Shown here one piece after another: positions 33,086-43,370 of a DNA stretch of 64,000 nt. The notes under the pieces are model-generated. The model ran no database searches and was not told where the DNA came from. It saw only the letters and a program-made list of their open reading frames with translations. A program made the translations under genes and the position numbers. Numbering within the stretch: position 1 is the first letter of the stretch; each line of letters begins with the position of its first letter. The stretch is from Trebonia sp963795335 (GTDB lineage Bacteria > Actinomycetota > Actinomycetes > Streptosporangiales > Streptosporangiaceae), in the NCBI GenBank assembly GCA_963795335.1, contig CAWCHI010000001.1, positions 248,001 through 312,000 on the forward strand, given 5' to 3'.

Positions 33086-33106
33086 CGGCGGCCAGGCGGC
33101 CGCGGG

Positions 33107-34585
33107 TTAGCGGAGCTGCCAGGTGGGGCCGGAGGCGGTGTCGGTCACCTGGACGCCGAGAGCGTCGAGCTCGGCCCGGATCTCATCCGCCCGCCCCCAG
33201 TTCTTGTCCTTGCGCGCCTGGGTGCGCTCGGCCACCAGCTCCTCGATCGCCGTCACCTGCTGGGGGCTGAGGTCGTCGCGCGAGCGGCGCTGGTCGACCT
33301 CGCTCAGCTCGAGGTCGCCCAGGCGCAGGCCGAGCAGCGCGTCTGCCGCGGCCACGACCGCGCGGCGCCCCCGGGGCTGATGTCGGGATCGCGCAGCGCC
33401 TCCTGCAGCGCGGCCAGCACCCGCGGGGTGGCCAGGTCGTCGGCGATGGCGGCGTCGATCGCCTCGACGTAGCCCGCCGCCGCCTTGTCGTCGCCCGCCA
33501 GCGCGCGGGCCTGCCCGAGGGTCCCGGCCGGCGGCAGCGGCCGCAGCGGCGCGACCCGGGCGACCAGGCGGCGCAGCGTCGCCTGGGCGCCGTCGACCGC
33601 CGCGGTGGTGAAGTCGAGCTGGCTCCGGTAGTGCCCGCCGAGCAGGAACAGCCGGTAAGCCATCGGGTGGTAGCCCGCCTCGACGAGGTCGGCCAGCCGG
33701 GGCACCGGGCCAGACGACTTGGCGATCTTGGCGCTGTCGACCAGCAGCCACTCGTTGTGCAGCCAGTAGCGCACCCACGGGCGCCCGTCGTTCAGGTACG
33801 CCTCGGACTGGGCGATCTCGTTGACGTGGTGCAGCTCGCGGTGGTCGACACCGCCGGTGTGGATGTCGAAGTGATCGCCCAGCAGCGCCATCGACATGAC
33901 CGAGCATTCCAGGTGCCAGCCCGGGGCGCCCCAGCCCCAGGGCGAGTTCCAGCGCATGAGCCGCCGCACGCCCGGCTCCTCGGCCCGCCACAGGGCGAAG
34001 TCGCTGGCGTGCTTGCGCCCCTCGACGTGCTCGACCCGCCCGGTTTCCCGCTGGCCGGCCAGGTCGAGCAGGGCGAGCTGGCCGTAGCCGTCGGACTTGG
34101 AGGTGTCGAAGTAAAGGCCGGACGGGAGCTGGTAGGTGTAGCCGAGCTCCTCGAGCCGGGTCGCGAACGCGATCATCTGCTCGACGTACTCGCTCGCCCG
34201 CGGGTAGACGTCGGCCGGCTGCACGTTGAGCGCGGCCATGTCGTCGAAGTAGGCCTGCGTGTAGAACCGGGCGATCTCGTCGACCGACCGGCGTTCCCTG
34301 CGCCGCCGCCACCTCGAGCTTGTCCTCGCCGGTGTCGGAGTCGGCGACGGCGTGACCGACGTCGGTGATGTTGACGACCTGGCGGACGCTGATGCCCTTC
34401 CAGCGCAGCGCGCGGCGCAGCGTGTCGGCGAACACGTACGGCCGCATGTTGCCCAGGTGCGGGTAGGAATAGACGGTCGGACCGCAGCTGTACACGCCCA
34501 CGACATCGGCGGACGGCGTGAAGTCCTCGGTGAGCCGTCCGAGCGAGTTGTAGAGCCTCAGCTGCTGTCCTGTCACCCAAGCCAT
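33107..34585 (-). CDS. cysS: Cysteinyl-tRNA synthetase (two compensating frameshifts)
   Basis: About 490 residues across frames. N-terminus: VYSCGPTVYSYPHLGNMRPY, with the first zinc Cys and the HIGH motif as PHLGN. At about 34295 the frame changes and continues as SVDEIARFYTQAYF, GAPGWHLECSVMS (second zinc Cys), DIHTGGVDHRELHH (zinc His) and the KMSKS equivalent KIAKSSG. At about 33365, in a C/G run, it returns to the first frame for the anticodon-binding end (VAERTQARKDKNWGRADEIR). Because this enzyme is essential and the two shifts cancel, sequencing indels are far more likely than a pseudogene, unless another cysS exists. MshC is an alternative relative, but length and C-terminus favour CysS. 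Confidence 0.88.
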   Translation of the reverse strand: MAWVTGQQLRLYNSLGRLTEDFTPSADVVGVYSCGPTVYSYPHLGNMRPYVFADTLRRALRWKGISVRQVVNITDVGHAVADSDTGEDKLEVAAAQGTPVGRRDRPVLHAGLLRRHGRAQRAAGRRLPAGERVRRADDRVRDPARGARLHLPAPVRPLLRHLQVRRLRPARPARPGRPAGNRAGRARRGAQARQRLRPVAGRGAGRAAAHALELALGLGRPGLAPGMLGHVDGAAGRSLRHPHRRCRPPRAAPRQRDRPVRGVPERRAPVGALLAAQRVAAGRQRQDRQVVWPGAPAGRPRRGGLPPDGLPAVPARRALPEPARLHHRGGRRRPGDAAPPGRPGRAAAAAAAGRDPRAGPRAGGRRQGGGGLRRGDRRRHRRRPGHPAGAGRAAGGAARSRHQPRGRRAVVAAADALLGLRLGDLELSEVDQRRSRDDLSPQQVTAIEELVAERTQARKDKNWGRADEIRAELDALGVQVTDTASGPTWQLR

Positions 34586-34619
34586 GATAGGGCCGCCCCG
34601 GCTCGGCCGGGCGCCGCCA

Positions 34620-36436
34620 CTAGGCGTACAAGTCCTCGATCTCCTTGGCGTAGCGGCCGACGATGACCGCCCGGCGCCGCTTCATCGACGGGGTGAGCTC
34701 GCCCGACTGCGCCGTCCACTCGGCCGGCAGCAGCGTGAACCGGCGCACCTGCTCGGGCCGGGCGAGGTGGGAGTTGGCGCTGGCGACACCGCGCTCCACT
34801 TCGGCCCGCACGTCGGGATGGGCCGCGAGGTCGGCCAGCGACTCGAACGCGAGACCCCGCTCCCGCGCCCACGCCGGGGTGGTCTCCGGGTCGAGGACCA
34901 GCAGCGCGGTCACGTAGTTACGCCGGTCGCCGATCGCGCAGGCCTGGCCGATCAGCGGGTGCCGCTGAAGCTCGTACTCCACCAGGGCGGGCGAGATGTT
35001 CTTGCCGCCGGAGGTGATGATCAGCTCCTTCTTCCGGTCGACGATCTTCAGGAAGCCGCTGGCGTCCATCTCGCCGATGTCGCCGGTGTGCATCCAGCCG
35101 CTGGCGTCCACCGTGGCCATCGTCAGCTCGGGGTCCTTGTAGTAGCCGCCCATCACCAGCGGGCCGCGGACCAGGACCTCGCCGTCGTCGGCGAGGCGCA
35201 CCTCCATCCCCGGGAACGCCCGGCCGACGGCCCCGGCGCGGGCGTCGTCCGGCGACGCGAACGTCGCCGCGTTGGACAGCTCGCTCATCCCCCAGCCCTC
35301 GGTCAGCGGGACGCCGAGGGCGCGGAAGAAGGCCACGATCTCCGGGTCGATCGGGGCCGCGCCGCTGGCCGCGAGCCGGCAGCGGTCCAGGCCGATCCTG
35401 GTCCGCACCGCCTGCTTGACCCCCTCCGGCAGCGCCCGGACCGCCTCCGGGTCGACGTCGGGCAGCGCCCCGCGCAGCGCCGCGTGCAGCTTCTCCCACA
35501 CCCGGGGGATGCCGATCAGTGCCGTCGGGTGGACCTGCGCCGCGATCTCGAACAGCCGGAGCTGGTCCGGGCAGTAGGCGAGCGGTGACCGGGTGCGCCA
35601 TCGCGCCCCAGTGGTCGAGGTGCGGCCGGTGATGTGCGCCATCGGCAGGTAGGAGACCAGCGTCGCGGTGCCGTCGTCGGCGGTCTGCTGCTCGAGCGGG
35701 ATCGACCCGCAGCGGCGCCTGCTGGGCGTAGCGGACGTTACGGTGGGTGATCATGACGCCCTTGGGGCGGCCGGTCGTGCCCGAGGTGTAGATCAGCGTG
35801 GCCAGGCTGTCCGGGGTCACCTGCCGCCAGCCGCGCTCGAACGCGTCCGGGTCGAGCTCGGCCGCCTCGCGGCCCCGGTCCAGGACGTCCGCCCAGGCCA
35901 GGGCGCGGGCGCCCGCCGCCTCGGCGCCGGCCGCGGGGCCGGCGCAGCGGCTCGTCGCCGAAGACGACGACCGCCCGCAGCAGCGGCAGACGGTCCTGGA
36001 TCGAGGCGAGGACCGGGAGGAACTCATGCTCGATGAGGACGACCGTCGCCTCGCAGTGTCCGATGAGGTCGGCCGCCTGCTCCGGGGAGATCGTCGGGTA
36101 GATGAAGACCGGCACGCCGCGCGCGTGCATCACCGCGTAGTCGGCGATCGTCGCTTCCGAGCGGTTGCGCGACCAGACCGCCGCGAACTCGCCCGGGCCG
36201 CAGGCCGATCGCGGCCAGGCCGAGGGCCCCGTCTCGCACCCGCTGGTAGACCTGCTGGTAGGTCAGCGACTGCCAGGCGCCCTCGGCTTGCCAGCTGGTG
36301 CGCGATGACATCGGGCGCCTGCGCCGCGGTCTCGGCATAGACGGTGAGCAGGGTCGAGCCCGCGATCTCGTCCTCGATCGCGGCCCGTGCGGCGGCCACG
36401 TCGTCGGGCGCACCGGACGGCGTCAGTAGAGGTCAT
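34620..36436 (-). CDS. Long-chain acyl-CoA synthetase (many frameshifts)
   Basis: ATG at 36436. The protein is readable only by hopping frames: PDVIAHQLAS, then SLTYQQVYQRVRDGALGLAAIGL, VMHARGVPVFIYPTISPEQ, the AMP-binding P-loop TLIYTSGTTGRPKGVMITHRN, SYLPMAHITGR, and then an intact ~900-bp C-terminal part with GIPRVWEKL, GWGMSELSNAA, GWMHTGDIGEMD, DRKKELIITSGGKNISP and PSMKRRRA. About seven single-base shifts are needed between 35580 and 36436. Motifs and order match FadD15-like ligases of ~600 residues, which activate fatty acids to acyl-CoA. Either a local cluster of sequencing errors or a decayed gene; the intact motifs favour errors. Confidence 0.8.
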
Positions 36437-36514
36437 GGCGAACATTGTGGCCGGTGCGGCCCTCGCTGACCAGGCCGGCGGGGAACGGGTTATCTCCGTC
36501 CCCCGATGTCACGC

Positions 36515-36919
36515 CTAGGCCGGGGCCAGCTGCCAGAAATCGGCGGCGATGCGCCAGCTCCCGTCGCCCTGGGGCCGGACGACGGTGCAACCGAGACCGC
36601 GCAGGCTGACCGCCGCCCCGCTGGGGCCGGTGCCGTCGATCCGGCGCTCGCAGACCAGCAGCGCCAGCCCGGGCGCGGGGATGACCGTCACCAGCCACAT
36701 GTCCAGCGGCAGCCGCAGCGCGATGATGCGGGCGAGCGCGCCGTCCACCGGCAGCCCGGCGTCCTGGGCGGCCCCGGGGCGGGCCCACGGCCGCAGGCAC
36801 GCCCCCGGCTCGTACTGCGCGACCGCGGCGCCGAGGTCGCCGTCACTCACCGCCAGCGCGACCAGTTCGGCCGCCGCGGCGGGTGAGCGGGCGGCCGGCG
36901 GGCTGATCGGATCGGACAC
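36515..36919 (-). CDS. SnoaL/NTF2-like small protein
   Basis: 134 residues. ELVALAVSDGDLGAAVAQYEPGACLRPW is the opening helix and strand of an NTF2/SnoaL-like alpha+beta barrel of the YybH type; GDGSWRIAADFWQLAPA is the usual last strand. Such proteins may be enzymes or ligand-binding; no function can be named. It is upstream of, and in the same direction as, the acyl-CoA ligase (79-bp gap). Confidence 0.7.
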   Translation of the reverse strand: MSDPISPPAARSPAAAAELVALAVSDGDLGAAVAQYEPGACLRPWARPGAAQDAGLPVDGALARIIALRLPLDMWLVTVIPAPGLALLVCERRIDGTGPSGAAVSLRGLGCTVVRPQGDGSWRIAADFWQLAPA

Positions 36920-36928
36920 CCGTGTCTC

Positions 36929-36962
36929 CGTTCATCCCCGGGGCCTGGCCCGGGGATGAACG
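36929..36962 (-). terminator. 14-bp perfect hairpin
   Basis: CGTTCATCCCCGGG (36929-36942) and its complement (36949-36962) with a GCCTGG loop. It lies 180 bp past the stop of the 1064-residue regulator and 10 bp before the SnoaL-like start, so it probably ends transcription of the former. The remaining 36963-37142 interval shows nothing else. Confidence 0.7.
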
Positions 36963-37142
36963 AGTGTGCCCGGCGCGCGGCCGGGGGGACGGGCTGGCGC
37001 GGGGGGATTCACCGGGGGATCGCCGGAGCCCACGGCGCCTCATGGCCCTGGCCGCCCCGGCGGCGAGGCTGCTCCCGGGCCCGGGAGCAGCCCGGGCCAG
37101 GCAGGCACCAGGGACGGGCAGGCGGCGCGGCGCGGGGGCCGC

Positions 37143-40100
37143 CTACGCCTGGCCTGCCAGGCGCTGGGCCAGGGCCGTCGTCTCCGCCGCCGGGGCTACC
37201 CCAACCTGCTGCTTGAGCAAGGCCTCGAGTTCGGTGTAGTGGCGGACCGCACGGGCGGTCTCCCCCAGCTCCGACCAGCAGGTCATCAGCTCACGGTGGG
37301 CCGACTCGTTCAGCGGCTCGTGCTCGACCACGCGGCGGAAAGCGGTGGCCGCCGCCTGGTACCGGCCCGCCGCCAGGTGCATCCGGCCGACCGCCTGCAG
37401 CGCCGTCTCGAACCGGCGGCGCAGCTCCTCGCGGCGCACGATCGCCCAGTCCCCGGTGGCCATCCCGGCCAGGAAATCGCCGCCGTAGGCGGCAACTGCC
37501 CGCCGCAGGTCGGGCAGGCCGGCGCTGGCCGGCCGGGCCCGGCCCGCGGCGGCCAGGGCCGACTCGAACTGGTCGACGTCGCAGTCGAACGCGCGCTCCC
37601 GGTTGATGCGGTAGCGGCCGCTGCCGTACACGACCCAGTCCGGGTCGCCAAGGGCCCGCCGCAGCTCCCGCAGCGCGGTGTGCAGCGCGTTGCCGAGTTG
37701 CTGGCGGCCCAGTTCCGGCCACAGGGCCGCCCCGACCTGCTCGCGGCTCAGCGGCGGCGCGGTGATCAGGAGGAACAGCAGCTCGCGGGGCTTCGCGTAC
37801 CCCCAGTCGGCGGTTGTCAGCTCGGTACCGCCGAGCTCCACGGTGGCCCGGCCGAGCGCCCTGACCCGCAGCGGCCCGGCGGCCCCGCCGTCCGTCCGGG
37901 CCAGCCGCCCCGGACGGGCAGCCCGGGGCAGGGGCTGCGCCGGCACGGCGGGCGGGGCAGGCGGCAGCGGGGCACGCGGCAGCGGGGCACGCGGCAGCGC
38001 GGCCCCGGGCAACGGGGCGGGCGGCGGAGGTAGCGCCGCGACCTCCCCGTCGGTCTCCTCCAGGCTGGCCGTGCTACCGCGGCGCCAGGCGGCCGCGTAA
38101 GTGGCGGGGCCGAGCGCGGACCGGGCCGCCCCGGCCGACCGCTCGTGCTGCGGCCGTTCGGCCGGGGCGAGAACGGTGCCGATCTCCTCCCGCAGCGCGT
38201 CCGCCCGCCCGAGCAGCGCCGCCGCCCGCCCCGCGGCGGCGGCCAGCGCGGCGTCCGGCGTGTCATCCGCGCCGGCCGCCTGGGCCTGGCCGCGGGAGGG
38301 GGCCAGGACGGGGGCCAGGGTAACGGCGGCCAGGTCATCGAGGACGCTCGCCATGCGCCAGCGGTCGCGCAGCTCGCGGTGGGTCTGGTAGCTCGCCTGG
38401 AGCCGGATCCGGGCTTCGTCCACCGCGCCACGGTCCAGCGCGAGCAGGCCGAGCTGCTCCTCGCCCCAGGCGATCCCCTCGCGGAACCCGATCGAACGGC
38501 ACAGCCCGACCGCCTCCCGCACCAGCGCGTCGGCCTCCCCCGGCTCGCCGCGGTAGCGGGCGGTCACGCCCAGGCTGATCAGCGACCAGGCGGTGCCCTC
38601 CACGTCGCCCAGCGCCCGGAACAGGGCCAGCGCCTGAGCGCATTCGGCCTCGGCCTGCTCCAGGTCTGCCTGCAGCCAGGACACGAAGCCCAGGTACCCG
38701 TGCGCAGCCGCCACCGCGCGCTCGTCCCCGGCTTCCCGGGCCAGGCCGAGGCCCTCGGCGTGCAGCCGGGCCGACCTGACGTAACGGCCCTGCTCGCGGG
38801 CCACGCTGCCGAGCGCCTGGAGGCAGGCGGCGATTCCGGCCGGGTCGCCCAGCTCGCGGTAGAGCAGCAGGGCGGCGTCGAGGCGGCGGACGGCGGGCTC
38901 GTAGTCGCACTCCAGGTAGGCGAGGCGGCCGCTGCCGAACAGGGCCCGGGCGCGGTAGGCGGGCGGTGCGGCCGCGCCGGCCGCCACCGCCTGGTCCATC
39001 CACTCGCGCACCTCGCGGTAGTGGCCGCGCAGGTAGGCGTAGCGGCCGAGGCGGCCGACGAGGCGCAGCGCGGCGACCGCGTCGCCGCCCGCCGCGGCGT
39101 GGCTCACGGCCGCCCGGAGGTTCGCCTTCTCCTGGTCGAGCCGGTCCAGCTCGGCCTCGAGCTCGGCCGCCGCGGCATCGTCGAGCCGGGCGCCCGTCCG
39201 CTCGGCGAAGTCGGCGAAGTAAGCCAGGTGGGCGTCGCGGGCGGGGCCGCCGTCGGCCGACCGGGCCAGCTGCTCGGCGGCGTAATCGCGGATGGTGGCC
39301 AGCAGGTGACAGCGCTCGTCCGCCACCTGGACCAGCGACTTGTCGGCCAGCCGGGCGACCAGGTCAAGCACCTGGCCGGCCTGGATGCCGGCGAAGGCGG
39401 CGACCTGTTCGGCGGCGGCCACCGAGAACCCGCCCGCGAACACCGCCAGCCGCCGGAACACCGCTCGCTCGGGCGCGGTGAGCAGGTCGTGCGACCAGTC
39501 GAGGGTGGCCCGCAGCGCCTGGTGGCGGGTAGGGGCGGACCGCGCACCCCCGGTCAGCAACCCGAACACGTCGTCCAGGCGCTCCGCCAGCTGCCGGGCC
39601 GACAGCACCCGCATCCTGGCCGCGGCCAGTTCAATCGCCAGGGGCAACCCGTCCAGCCGGGCGCAGACCTGCTCCACCAGGTCCCGGTTGTCATCGGTGA
39701 CGGCGAAGCCGGGCGCGACCAGCCGCGCCCGGTCGGCGAAGAGCCGCGCGGCGTTCACCTGGTCCAGCGGCGGCACGGGCCAGCACCGTTCGCCCTCCAC
39801 TCCCAGCGGCTCGCGGCTGGTGGCCAGGATGCGCAGCGCCGGGCACCCGGCCAGCAGGGACTCAGCCACCCGGGCGACCTCGGCGGCAAGGTGCTCGCAG
39901 TTGTCCAGCACCACCAGCACCGCCGGTGAGCCCTGCTCGCGGCGGGCGCCCAGGTGAGCGGCGATCGCGCTGACGGTGTCGGTGCCCGGTGTCTCGGGCA
40001 CGCCGAGCCGGGCGGCGACCGTGCGGGCGACCGCCTGCGGGTCACTGAGCGGCGCGAGCTCCACCCAGGCGACCTCCGGGCCACCCTGGCCGTAGCCGGG

Positions 40101-40337
40101 AGCAGGTCCCTGGCCGTCCGCGCCGCCAGCGGAACCACCCGCCGCACCGCCCCCGCCGGGCCCGGCCACCAGGGCCGCGGCGGCCAGGGCAAGCCGGGTC
40201 TTGCCGGTCCCGCCCGGGCCGGTCAGGGTGAGCAGCCGGCCCCGGTCGAGGGCAAGCGTCACCGCGCCGAGGTCGCCTTCCCGGCCGACCAGCGGCGTGA
40301 ACCGCACGGGAAGCCGTCCCGTGGCCAGCACTGCCAT
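37143..40337 (-). CDS. STAND regulator with NB-ARC, TPR and C-terminal SARP-type DNA-binding domain
   Basis: 1064 residues. A P-loop GPGGTGKTRL at about 39-48 and Walker B VLVVLDNCEHL define an NB-ARC/AAA ATPase (to about 370). TPR helices follow (about 400-680), then a Pro-rich linker (about 750-800). The last ~250 residues are a winged helix (LRVRALGRATVELGG...KPRELLFLLI) plus a BTAD domain (DFLAGMATGDWAIVRREELRRRFETAL), i.e. a SARP unit. In AfsR and most SARP-STAND proteins the DNA-binding and BTAD parts come first; here the order is reversed. It is likely an ATP-dependent transcription activator, possibly of the neighbouring secreted protein gene on the other strand. Confidence 0.9.
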   Translation of the reverse strand: MAVLATGRLPVRFTPLVGREGDLGAVTLALDRGRLLTLTGPGGTGKTRLALAAAALVAGPGGGGAAGGSAGGADGQGPAPGYGQGGPEVAWVELAPLSDPQAVARTVAARLGVPETPGTDTVSAIAAHLGARREQGSPAVLVVLDNCEHLAAEVARVAESLLAGCPALRILATSREPLGVEGERCWPVPPLDQVNAARLFADRARLVAPGFAVTDDNRDLVEQVCARLDGLPLAIELAAARMRVLSARQLAERLDDVFGLLTGGARSAPTRHQALRATLDWSHDLLTAPERAVFRRLAVFAGGFSVAAAEQVAAFAGIQAGQVLDLVARLADKSLVQVADERCHLLATIRDYAAEQLARSADGGPARDAHLAYFADFAERTGARLDDAAAAELEAELDRLDQEKANLRAAVSHAAAGGDAVAALRLVGRLGRYAYLRGHYREVREWMDQAVAAGAAAPPAYRARALFGSGRLAYLECDYEPAVRRLDAALLLYRELGDPAGIAACLQALGSVAREQGRYVRSARLHAEGLGLAREAGDERAVAAAHGYLGFVSWLQADLEQAEAECAQALALFRALGDVEGTAWSLISLGVTARYRGEPGEADALVREAVGLCRSIGFREGIAWGEEQLGLLALDRGAVDEARIRLQASYQTHRELRDRWRMASVLDDLAAVTLAPVLAPSRGQAQAAGADDTPDAALAAAAGRAAALLGRADALREEIGTVLAPAERPQHERSAGAARSALGPATYAAAWRRGSTASLEETDGEVAALPPPPAPLPGAALPRAPLPRAPLPPAPPAVPAQPLPRAARPGRLARTDGGAAGPLRVRALGRATVELGGTELTTADWGYAKPRELLFLLITAPPLSREQVGAALWPELGRQQLGNALHTALRELRRALGDPDWVVYGSGRYRINRERAFDCDVDQFESALAAAGRARPASAGLPDLRRAVAAYGGDFLAGMATGDWAIVRREELRRRFETALQAVGRMHLAAGRYQAAATAFRRVVEHEPLNESAHRELMTCWSELGETARAVRHYTELEALLKQQVGVAPAAETTALAQRLAGQA

Positions 40338-40559
40338 GAAGGAGCCGCTCGATGCCCTCGCGCCGTGGACCGCGGATCAGGTCCCCCACGAAATTAACGA
40401 ATACCGGGCCGCGGCGGAATAGGGCGGCCGCTTTATTTTGCCGATTCAGGGAATCCGATTCCCCCGGCCCCCCGGTTTCTCCCCCTGACAATCCCCCCGG
40501 GTGGACGGGCAACTCTGAACCCGTCCCGGCGGACGGCCGTTCGCTGGGATGTACGGGGA

Positions 40560-40589
40560 AACGCCGTACCGGACAACGCCGTACCGGAC
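40560..40589 (+). repeat. Two tandem 15-bp repeats in leader of HAF-protein gene
   Basis: AACGCCGTACCGGAC occurs twice back to back, about 30 bp before the ATG at 40619. SARP activators bind tandem direct repeats upstream of promoters, but the spacing here puts these in the leader; a role is speculative. Confidence 0.5.
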
Positions 40590-40618
40590 GACACGGACGG
40601 GTAAACAGGAGGAAAGCG

Positions 40619-41608
40619 ATGAGGAAGTTCTACCGCCGGGGGATGCGGATCACGGTCGCGGCGGCGGCCGCGGGGACAATGGCGGTCGCGGCTGGCGCGC
40701 TGGCGTCAAGCGCGCAGGCCGCGCCGCTGGGGCACGCCACCAGCTACCACTTCGCGACGCTCGACAACAAGCATGACCTGACGTTCAACCAGCTGCTCGG
40801 GATCAACAACGAGGGCGTCATCGCGGGCTACTTCGGCTCGGGCGCGGCGGGGCACCCGAACCAGGGGTACCTGCTGTCCCCGCGCTACGGGCACCCGCAC
40901 TACCGGGGCGAGAACTTTCCCGGCTCCGTCCAGACCCAGGTCACCGGGCTGAACGACCAGGGCGTGACGGTTGGCTTCTGGTCCTCGATGAACAACGTCA
41001 ACCAGGTCAACGACAACTTCGGCTTCTGGGAGCGGAACGGGAAGTTCCACGTGGCCGATTTCCCGACCGGCGACGCCGCCACCCCGCCGGTGGACCAGCT
41101 CCTCGGGGTCAACGACCACGGGGTCGCGGTCGGGTTCTACACCGACGCCGCCGGGACCAACCACGGCTACACCGTCAACACCAGGAGCGGCCACTACCAC
41201 CTGGTGACCGACCCCCACGCCCCCACGGCCAGCCTCACCGCGGCCGCGATCAACAACGAGGGCGACATCGCGGGCTTTTACACCAACCCGGCCAACGGCG
41301 TCACCGACGGCTTCCTCAAGGACGGCCACCACTTCACCGACCTGGCGATGCCGGGCGCGTCCGCCACCAACGCGTTCGGGCTGAACGACCGCGGCGAGGT
41401 GGTCGGCACCTACACCGTGGGCACCGGCAGCAGCGCGGTGACGCACGGGTTCACCTGGACCGCCCGGCACGGCTTCAACACGGTGGACGACCCGCACGGC
41501 GTGGGGACCACCACCGTCAACGGCGTCAACAACGCCGGCGACCTGGTCGGCTTCTACACCGACGGGGCCGGCAACGTCGACGGGATGCTCGCGACCCCGC
41601 AGCGGTAA
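40619..41608 (+). CDS. Secreted HAF-repeat protein
   Basis: 329 residues from ATG at 40619 with a clean AGGAGG about 7 bp upstream. A signal peptide of about 40 residues (RGMRITVAAAAAGTMAVAAGALASSAQA) ends in AQA. The mature part consists of seven or so HAF-type repeats with the pattern GINNxGxIAGxY / GFWxxNGxF, which suggests a beta-propeller outside the cell. Function unknown; such proteins are common in actinobacteria and acidobacteria. The divergent STAND-SARP gene starts 280 bp upstream, so the shared region may hold both promoters. Confidence 0.85.
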   Translation: MRKFYRRGMRITVAAAAAGTMAVAAGALASSAQAAPLGHATSYHFATLDNKHDLTFNQLLGINNEGVIAGYFGSGAAGHPNQGYLLSPRYGHPHYRGENFPGSVQTQVTGLNDQGVTVGFWSSMNNVNQVNDNFGFWERNGKFHVADFPTGDAATPPVDQLLGVNDHGVAVGFYTDAAGTNHGYTVNTRSGHYHLVTDPHAPTASLTAAAINNEGDIAGFYTNPANGVTDGFLKDGHHFTDLAMPGASATNAFGLNDRGEVVGTYTVGTGSSAVTHGFTWTARHGFNTVDDPHGVGTTTVNGVNNAGDLVGFYTDGAGNVDGMLATPQR

Positions 41609-41837
41609 CCAGCGCGCGTGGCTCGCGTGGACCAGGCCGCCCCGGCTCCCCGCCCGGGGCGGCCTGCCGCGTTCACGGGCCGGCGGGCGGCGGGCCGCCG
41701 GGCGGCGGGCGGCGGCGGTAATGGCGGGTGACGGGGTAAGCGGCGTTCGTTCGGTGAATTAGCGGTGTCGGCTTCGCCTTTGGGCCCGCGAAGATGGCAT
41801 GATTTGCGCGGAAGATGCCGAACCGGAGGGCTTTTCA

Positions 41838-43321
41838 ATGTGGGAGCGCACGGAAAAGCGCAGCATCGAACGGCGGGGTCTAATACCTGGCCCCGGGGAA
41901 CGGCCGCGGCCGGAGTGGCCCGCTGGCACCGACCTGATCCCCGAGATCAAGCACATTGTGGTGCTGATGATGGAGAACCACTCCTACGACAATTACCTGG
42001 GCCTGCTCAGCGGGCGCGGCGACGGCCTGCCGGCCGGTCCCGACGGCGCCCCGGCCGCCGTCAACACGCTCCCGGACGGGCAGCAGGTGCGCGCCCACCA
42101 CCTGCCGTCCACCACCCAGGTGGCCGGGCAACCCGACCCAGACCTGGCACGCCAGTCACATCGCTGGCGCGGGCGGCACCAACGGCGGGTTCGCCACCGC
42201 GACCTGGCAGACTGTGCCGGGCGGCGACCCGGCCGTCCCGATGGGCTACTGGACCGAAGCCGACCTGCCGTTCTACTACGTGCTGGCGCGGACGTTCCCG
42301 GTGGCCGACCGCTGGTTCTGCTCCTGCCTCGGGCCGACCTTCCCCAACCGGCGGTTCCTCATCAGCGGCACCGCCCACGGGCTGATCGACGACCTGCCCT
42401 GGGACCTGGTCGACTACCCGCCCGCGGGAACTATCTTCGACGCGCTGACCGCGCACGACATCTCGTGGGTGAACTACCACAACGTGCACCCGGCCCTGGT
42501 CGTGCTCAAGCGCCTGCTCGGCGGCTGGGGGCTGGTCGCCCTGCGACGGCTGGCCTCGGTCGGCCGCTGGCTGCCGGGGGTGACGAACGCGGTCCGCGGC
42601 AACAAGTCGTTCACCGCCGACCTGTACCCGCTCGGGCTGGCCGGCTCGCTCAGGCACCTGCGGACGACCCAGCGGTTCTTCGCCGACGCGGCCGCCGGGA
42701 CGCTGCCCGCGGTGTCCGTGGTCGATCCCGACTTCGGCCTCTACTCGGAGGAGAACCCGCAGGACATCTCGCACGGCGAGGCGTTCTCGGCCGCCGTGGT
42801 GGACGCGGTCATGCACGGGCCCGGCTGGGGCTCGACCCTGCTGCTGTGGATCTACGACGAGCACGGCGGCTACTACGATCACGTGCCGCCGCCCGCCGCC
42901 CCGGCCCCCGACGACGTGCCCGCGCGGAACTGGCAGCTGTCGGTGCCGTGGGTGCGGACCCTCCTCGGAGCGGTCGCGCCCAAGCTGCTGGCGCAGCTGG
43001 AGAACGCCGACGCCGGCCCGGCGCGCTATGACCGCTACGGGTTCCGCGTGCCGGCCGTCATTGCCTCGCCGTATGCCCGGCCCGGTTTCGTGCTGCACGA
43101 CGTGCTCGACCACACCTCGGTGCTCAGAGCTCATCGAGGAAAAGTGGAACCTGCCCCCGCTCACCCACCGGGACGCGGCCGCCACCTCCCCGCTCGGCGC
43201 GCTCGACCTGTCCGCCCCGCCCGCCTTCCTGACCCCGCCGGCGCTGCCGCCCGCACGCGCGGGCGGCTTCCAGGCCTCCGCGATCAAGAGGCCAGGCCGC
43301 CGCCGGGCGCGCCGGTCCTAG
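41838..43321 (+). CDS. Phosphoesterase / phospholipase C-like protein (two frameshifts)
   Basis: ATG at 41838 with GGAGGG upstream. N-terminal HIVVLMMENHSYDNYLG holds the metal-binding Glu-Asn and the Thr/Ser region of the PF04185 phosphoesterase family. After a frame change near 42130 come NGGFATATWQ, ADRWFCSCLGPTFPNRRFLISG, VDPDFGLY and IYDEHGGYYDHVPPP (metal-binding DEHG...DH). A second change near 43126 restores the C-terminus ELIEEKWNLPPLTHRDAAAT. No signal peptide, unlike secreted phospholipases C. Probably hydrolyses a phosphoester or phospholipid. The frame damage is likely error. Confidence 0.8.
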
Positions 43322-43370
43322 CCGGCGTCCCGCTGGCCTGCCCCGGCCGGCCGGCCGCCGGATAAGTAAC

